Assembly: GCA_965153455.1 (NCBI GenBank)
Contig: OZ234501.1
Span: 3,224,001 to 3,288,000, forward strand
Direction of reading: 5' to 3'
DNA: 64,000 nt
Source: Sphagnum compactum
Lineage: Eukaryota > Bryophyta > Sphagnopsida > Sphagnales
Below are positions 60,401 to 64,000 of this stretch, in pieces (within the stretch, counting starts at the first letter, position 1; each line of letters begins with the position of its first letter). The notes under the pieces are model-generated. The model made no database searches. It worked only from the letters and a program-made list of their open reading frames with translations, and had not been told where the DNA came from. Both the position numbers and the translations under genes were made by a program.

Positions 60401-60859
60401 GGGTGAGAAAGACCCCTGGGAGCCAGTTGCTTTGGGAAGAGCCTATGGAGATTTTGACACGGTGGAGGAGTTTGTTGTTTTCCCCAATGTTGGTCATTGC
60501 CCACAGGTTTCTTCTCAGTCTTATCTTTCCCTTGCTGTCTTACCCCTATGTCCGGCCATGAGCTTTGTCAATGCCACAGCCTTTGCACACCTTGAGTGTT
60601 CTAACAAGGTTATGACTCCTTTCCAGTTAAATTGGCAGTTCAGTGACACTTGTGAACTGAATTTAGGGTGATTGCGTAGTAGGTTGTACTGTATTTCAGT
60701 TCTCGTCACCCAGAGCACCTTTCTGTATATCTTAAAGTAAAGGGGGCTTTGAATTTGTGGAAAGGATCTAAATTTTGGTTTTTATGGCTCTTGCAGGATG
60801 AAGCCCCACATTTGGTGAACCCTCTAGTGGAACAGTTTGTCGCACGGCATGCATCATGA
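57457..60859 (+). CDS. Alpha/beta-hydrolase fold protein, probably plastid-targeted (8 exons)
   Basis: My exons are 57457-57785, 58398-58490, 58728-58939, 59085-59229, 59812-59884, 60067-60213, 60381-60506 and 60797-60859. All introns are GT-AG and phases agree, giving 1,188 nt and 395 aa. The N-terminus (about 1-100) is rich in Ser, Arg and Ala, with a run of nine Ser, like a chloroplast transit peptide. The oxyanion-loop HGFGANCDHWRKN starts at H135. The nucleophile elbow is CNSVGG with Ser209. Asp344 lies in GEKDPW and His372 in VGHCPQDE, completing the triad. SLRMLHIKKQ and FICYSGGPLPEEMLP mark the plant subfamily that includes Arabidopsis At5g19850, related to pheophytinase-like hydrolases. 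The substrate is unknown. ATG 57,457 is the first in the open frame. Confidence 0.93.
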
Positions 60860-60977
60860 GACGAAAGGTTTCCACACAGAGACAACCAACACAGTTCCAC
60901 TGATCTGTAAAAAGGTGAAATCCCCTGTTATTGGGTAAGTAGCTATAGGAAATTCTTACAACACCTGTTCGCTGGTG
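60860..60977 (+). promoter_or_regulatory. Start of the hydrolase 3' UTR
   Basis: Unique sequence between the TGA (60,857-60,859) and the dispersed repeat that begins near 60,978. No polyadenylation signal was identified with confidence. Confidence 0.35.
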
Positions 60978-61265
60978 TCATGTTACACTAGTGTGGCCTG
61001 TGCCGTTGACCCAAGTGTTACCACATCCTCAACTGATTTTTCCTTCCAAAACCTGGTTTTTTGGAATTTATTTGAAATTTCAGCGGCAGAAATCACTTAA
61101 AATTCAATATCTCCCACATTCTGAATCCAAATCTTACCAAATAAATTCCATTAAATCCTGCTCATCAAGATCTTTCCAACAACGCCAAAGGCACATTCCA
61201 ATTCGTCTGAAATTTTCAGCTATGATTTAATTTAATTTTCAGTGAAGAAATCATCAATAAATTTT
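60978..61265 (-). repeat. Dispersed repeat, partner of 32,487-32,765
   Basis: It begins at ACACTAGTGTGGCCTGTGCC and ends near CACTGAAAATTAAATTAAAT read on the minus strand. The two copies are in opposite orientation, about 28 kb apart, and clearly alignable throughout. This copy has a ~25-bp different segment (TTGGCGTTGTTGG on the minus strand). It may lie within the hydrolase transcript's 3' end. Confidence 0.85.
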
Positions 61266-63581
61266 CAGCTAATACAAATCCGCAAGTGTTCAAGTTTGGG
61301 CACTCAATGTGATTCTCATTTATTACAAGGATTATCCTCACACATGAAAAAATGTAAGTTTATTAACGTAGTTTTATTTTGGACTTAATTTGGAACATGA
61401 AACTGCCTCGGAAACTTGTTTCATTTTGTTTCAGAACAGTTTCAATAAACGATTACCAAATTTGATAGGAATTTCTCTATGCACTTTTTTTATAATCATG
61501 TTGCTTCATGAAGAATAAGCCCTTCTAAAACACAAGCACATGTAGCACACTTAGTATTTCTTTAATCAGGCTGTCATTTAGTTTATAGACATATCATGTT
61601 GCCTCACTATTTCATGTGTTGTATTATCACGCAAATACATAAGTCTGTCCTTTTTCCCACTTTTTATACATAAAGAGTGATTGAATATCATGAAACACAT
61701 GATTAATGGCTCTGAATGTTCAAATGCCAAACAGTAATAGTTTCATCCTTCACTGTCATGGTTGCTTCATGCAACTTATTGTTTTTGTAGCTATGTTGGA
61801 TTGTGCTGTGTTTGCATGTTCTTCAAAATTTTAAATTTTACAATCCTTCAAACTGTGACCAATTCTTCTTGAATTGAAAGCACTATATTCTCTTCTTGGT
61901 TTTTAGTTTTGGAGTTCAAATCCCAAGAAGAAAACAAAATCAGGATACCCAGGGAGGGTAAACCACAAGGCTGGATAGGTGAAATCAAAGTGGCAAATGT
62001 CACTAAGGCTAAGGGGAGCCCTTGTAATAGGAGAGCCAAGATTGTAGCTCCAATTTGATTGAAGGGCCCTTAATGGGGGATGGGACTGAGGTCCATGGGC
62101 CTTGGATTAATGGGATCCAATTGGGCAGGCAAGAGAGGACCATCAACATTAATTATTAAGCTGGCCCAAGCAACTTGGCTGGGTTTGACATTATGGGTCA
62201 ATGATGTACCTGTGGAACACACCTTGGAAGGGACAGGCAGAGGTTGGAGGAAGTCCATGTGTGCTGCATGAGCTGGGAACACTTGCCAGGAGTTTGGAGG
62301 AAGCCATCATGTACTGGAGGAGCTGAGGCTGAGCACAGGTGGTCTTCAAATAGCAGAACAGAGGGTGATGATGCTTTAGAGAGAACAACAGGGGAGAGAG
62401 CTCTAAGCAACAGCCTGGTAGGATGAGAGAGGCATTGGAAGAGGCCCCTTCACAGCCATGGTGGATGAGGAAAATCTAGAGGTTTTGGAGCTCAATTTAG
62501 AGGAGAGGCCTCTGGCTGTACTGCAGGTGAACACTAGACTCCCCTTGCACATGCTGGACACAGCCCATAACTATTTGTTGAAGGAGAAGACAGCTGAAAC
62601 ACCTGCAAGATACACTTAGTGAACGCCCGGTAATAAGTGCTAGTCTATGTAAACAATTGCAGCAAGGGATTAGCCCAAGGGGAGGCTAGTTTGAGGTGCT
62701 GTTCTTTAGAATACAGAACTGTGAATACAGGGACTCAAAAGACTGGATAGAGACTAGAACAGAACCTGGAGGTCGACAACACTGTATACAACATACACAT
62801 AATAATACAAGAAGATAGAAGTACAACACTGATAGAAGTATGCAAATAATCAGAACAAAACTCCAAGCAAAGAGAATTACACAAGTACCTGCCTCCACAG
62901 CCCGTCACAATTTCAGGATGCCACAGGAAAACTAAGACATGATGTTGTCAACAACTAGCACTGTAAACCTGAGAGACATTATAATTACACTGCACTTGCA
63001 TTTCAGAAACAGAGATCCTTTTACACTATCTCAGTCCTGCAGCCCCCACCTGCCACCTACTCCCCTCCTGAGAAGTCTTCAGACTTTGCACTCCAATTAC
63101 AAAATGAAAGCATGTCAATACTACAACAGCCATATGACAACACAGTGCTCTCTTGACCACTCTTTTGTGAACACAAACATTTTTCCTGAGGCTTCACAAG
63201 AGTGATGTGCAGTGGGGAAAAGAGTATACCAGAATTACTAAGCTACACCAAAAATATTTGTGACCCCCTCTCCCTCCAGATGCTTCCTACAAGTTGGAAC
63301 ATAGTGTAACAGGCTTATATCGTCTGAATAACAGAACTTACATGAGCGCTCGGAGAGATTGGAATCATGGAAGGCACAATGCCCATATATCATGATCTTC
63401 ATGTCTCTGAGCCTTCCATCTCCACAGATCCAACCTGTTCTGAATCAGCCTAAACTATGTTCAAACTTGGCAGATTTAGTCTTTTAAGTTTTACCCTTGT
63501 GAAGGTTGAGCCTCCATTTGCCTCCCAGATCAACCCATGGAAGTTTGAAACTCAAATGAGAAAGGTAGCACGAGTGCTGGT
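61266..63581. other. No recognised gene
   Basis: AT-rich to about 61,880, then of more balanced composition. Short frames at 62,070-62,430 overlap on both strands and carry no motif. The right half could be 3' UTR or introns of the minus-strand gene ending at 63,582, which I cannot show. Confidence 0.4.
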
Positions 63582-63783
63582 TCAGATTGTCACTTCTTCC
63601 AAGAGCCAGGATGTGAAGGTCGAGACTGCTCCCTGAAGGTGACACATGCGAGCATCTTCAGGTAATGGTGCATCAAGTACTGTATCATACATTTCCATCT
63701 CAGTGTTGATAGCAAGTGGAGCTGTCTTGGTCTCTGCAATCAAAAGCACTGATATTTCATCTGCCATTTTGGCATATGCCACC
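63582..63783 (-). CDS. Probable terminal exon of an unidentified minus-strand gene
   Basis: After a CTGCAG|G acceptor (AG at 63,785-63,784) an open frame of 66 codons runs to TGA at 63,582. It contains VAYAKMADEISVLLIAETKT, APLAINTEMEMYDTVLDAPL and CHLQGAVSTFTSWLLEE. The composition reads as real protein, and the exon-like acceptor fits the exon style of the neighbouring genes. Upstream, 63,905-64,000 on the same strand has an open stretch (VALDVDEVSELTE, FNQHPLT) with a GTATGT donor candidate near 63,902. That donor joins out of frame with the 66-codon exon, so the exon pairing is unresolved. I do not recognise the protein. The gene continues beyond the window. Confidence 0.35.
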
Positions 63784-64000
63784 CTGCAGGTTCAATGTTT
63801 CCACACATGCAACATAATCAGTAGAGCACAGGCAATAACAATCGTGTCAGAAACTCACAGATCACATTTTCCAACAGGTTTGCAAAAAAGGACAACCCAC
63901 ATACAGTGAGGGGATGCTGGTTGAAGATTACAGTAAAGCAGCAGCATTCAGTCAGCTCAGAGACTTCATCCACATCAAGGGCTACTCTTGAGGAGAATTA

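Noticed and set aside
1-64000. tRNA, rRNA or snRNA genes
   Set aside because: I looked for GGTTCGA-type TPsiC loops with matching acceptor stems and for conserved snRNA words and found none I could support. A covariance-model scan would be decisive.

Overview
The window looks like nuclear DNA of a land plant. Three facts support this: a cytokinin response factor-type AP2/ERF gene, a spliced mitochondrial adrenodoxin-type ferredoxin reductase gene, and a spliced plant alpha/beta-hydrolase gene with a plastid-type N-terminus. All introns I could resolve are GT-AG. The species cannot be read from the sequence. A seedless lineage (bryophyte, lycophyte or fern) is my guess, from the long divergent CRF protein and the style of the transposon relics, and it is only an inference.

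Layout. Positions 1-42,300 are AT-rich, gene-poor and repeat-derived. They hold a foldback element plus about 540-bp tandem units (1-2,790), a degenerate TAGTGACATA array (3.2-4.0 kb), rearranged LTR pieces (5.0-6.2 kb), an unidentified decayed coding relic (10.8-12.1 kb), a LINE tail (16.3-17.1 kb), a broken hAT transposon on the minus strand (19.8-23.4 kb), and a broken SWIM-finger MULE-like transposon on the minus strand (24.6-29.0 kb). The MULE relic is split by an 875-bp solo LTR with a perfect 5-bp target duplication (26,875-27,749). Two GC-rich islands without a recognisable gene lie at 14.5-14.9 and 37.75-38.15 kb. A short interspersed repeat with a TAGCCAAATTTGGCTA palindrome at its core occurs at least eight times in the window, twice close upstream of real genes.

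Positions 42,500-61,000 are gene-rich. A CRF transcription factor (45,094-46,971, +, no intron in the CDS) has a long pyrimidine- and CAG-rich leader. It converges on a 13-exon NADPH:adrenodoxin/ferredoxin reductase gene (55,496-48,845, -). That gene is divergent from an 8-exon alpha/beta-hydrolase gene (57,457-60,859, +). I reconstructed both spliced genes exon by exon. Every intron has GT-AG ends and all phases agree, giving 521-aa and 395-aa proteins without internal stops. A decayed copy of the reductase's last exon sits just downstream of it.

Positions 61-64 kb are mostly unassigned, with a likely terminal exon of an unidentified minus-strand gene at 63,582-63,783. The three genes are not a pathway. 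They are ordinary neighbours: hormone-linked transcription, mitochondrial electron delivery to ferredoxin, and a probable plastid hydrolase. I found no CRISPR array, tRNA, rRNA or defence-like system.
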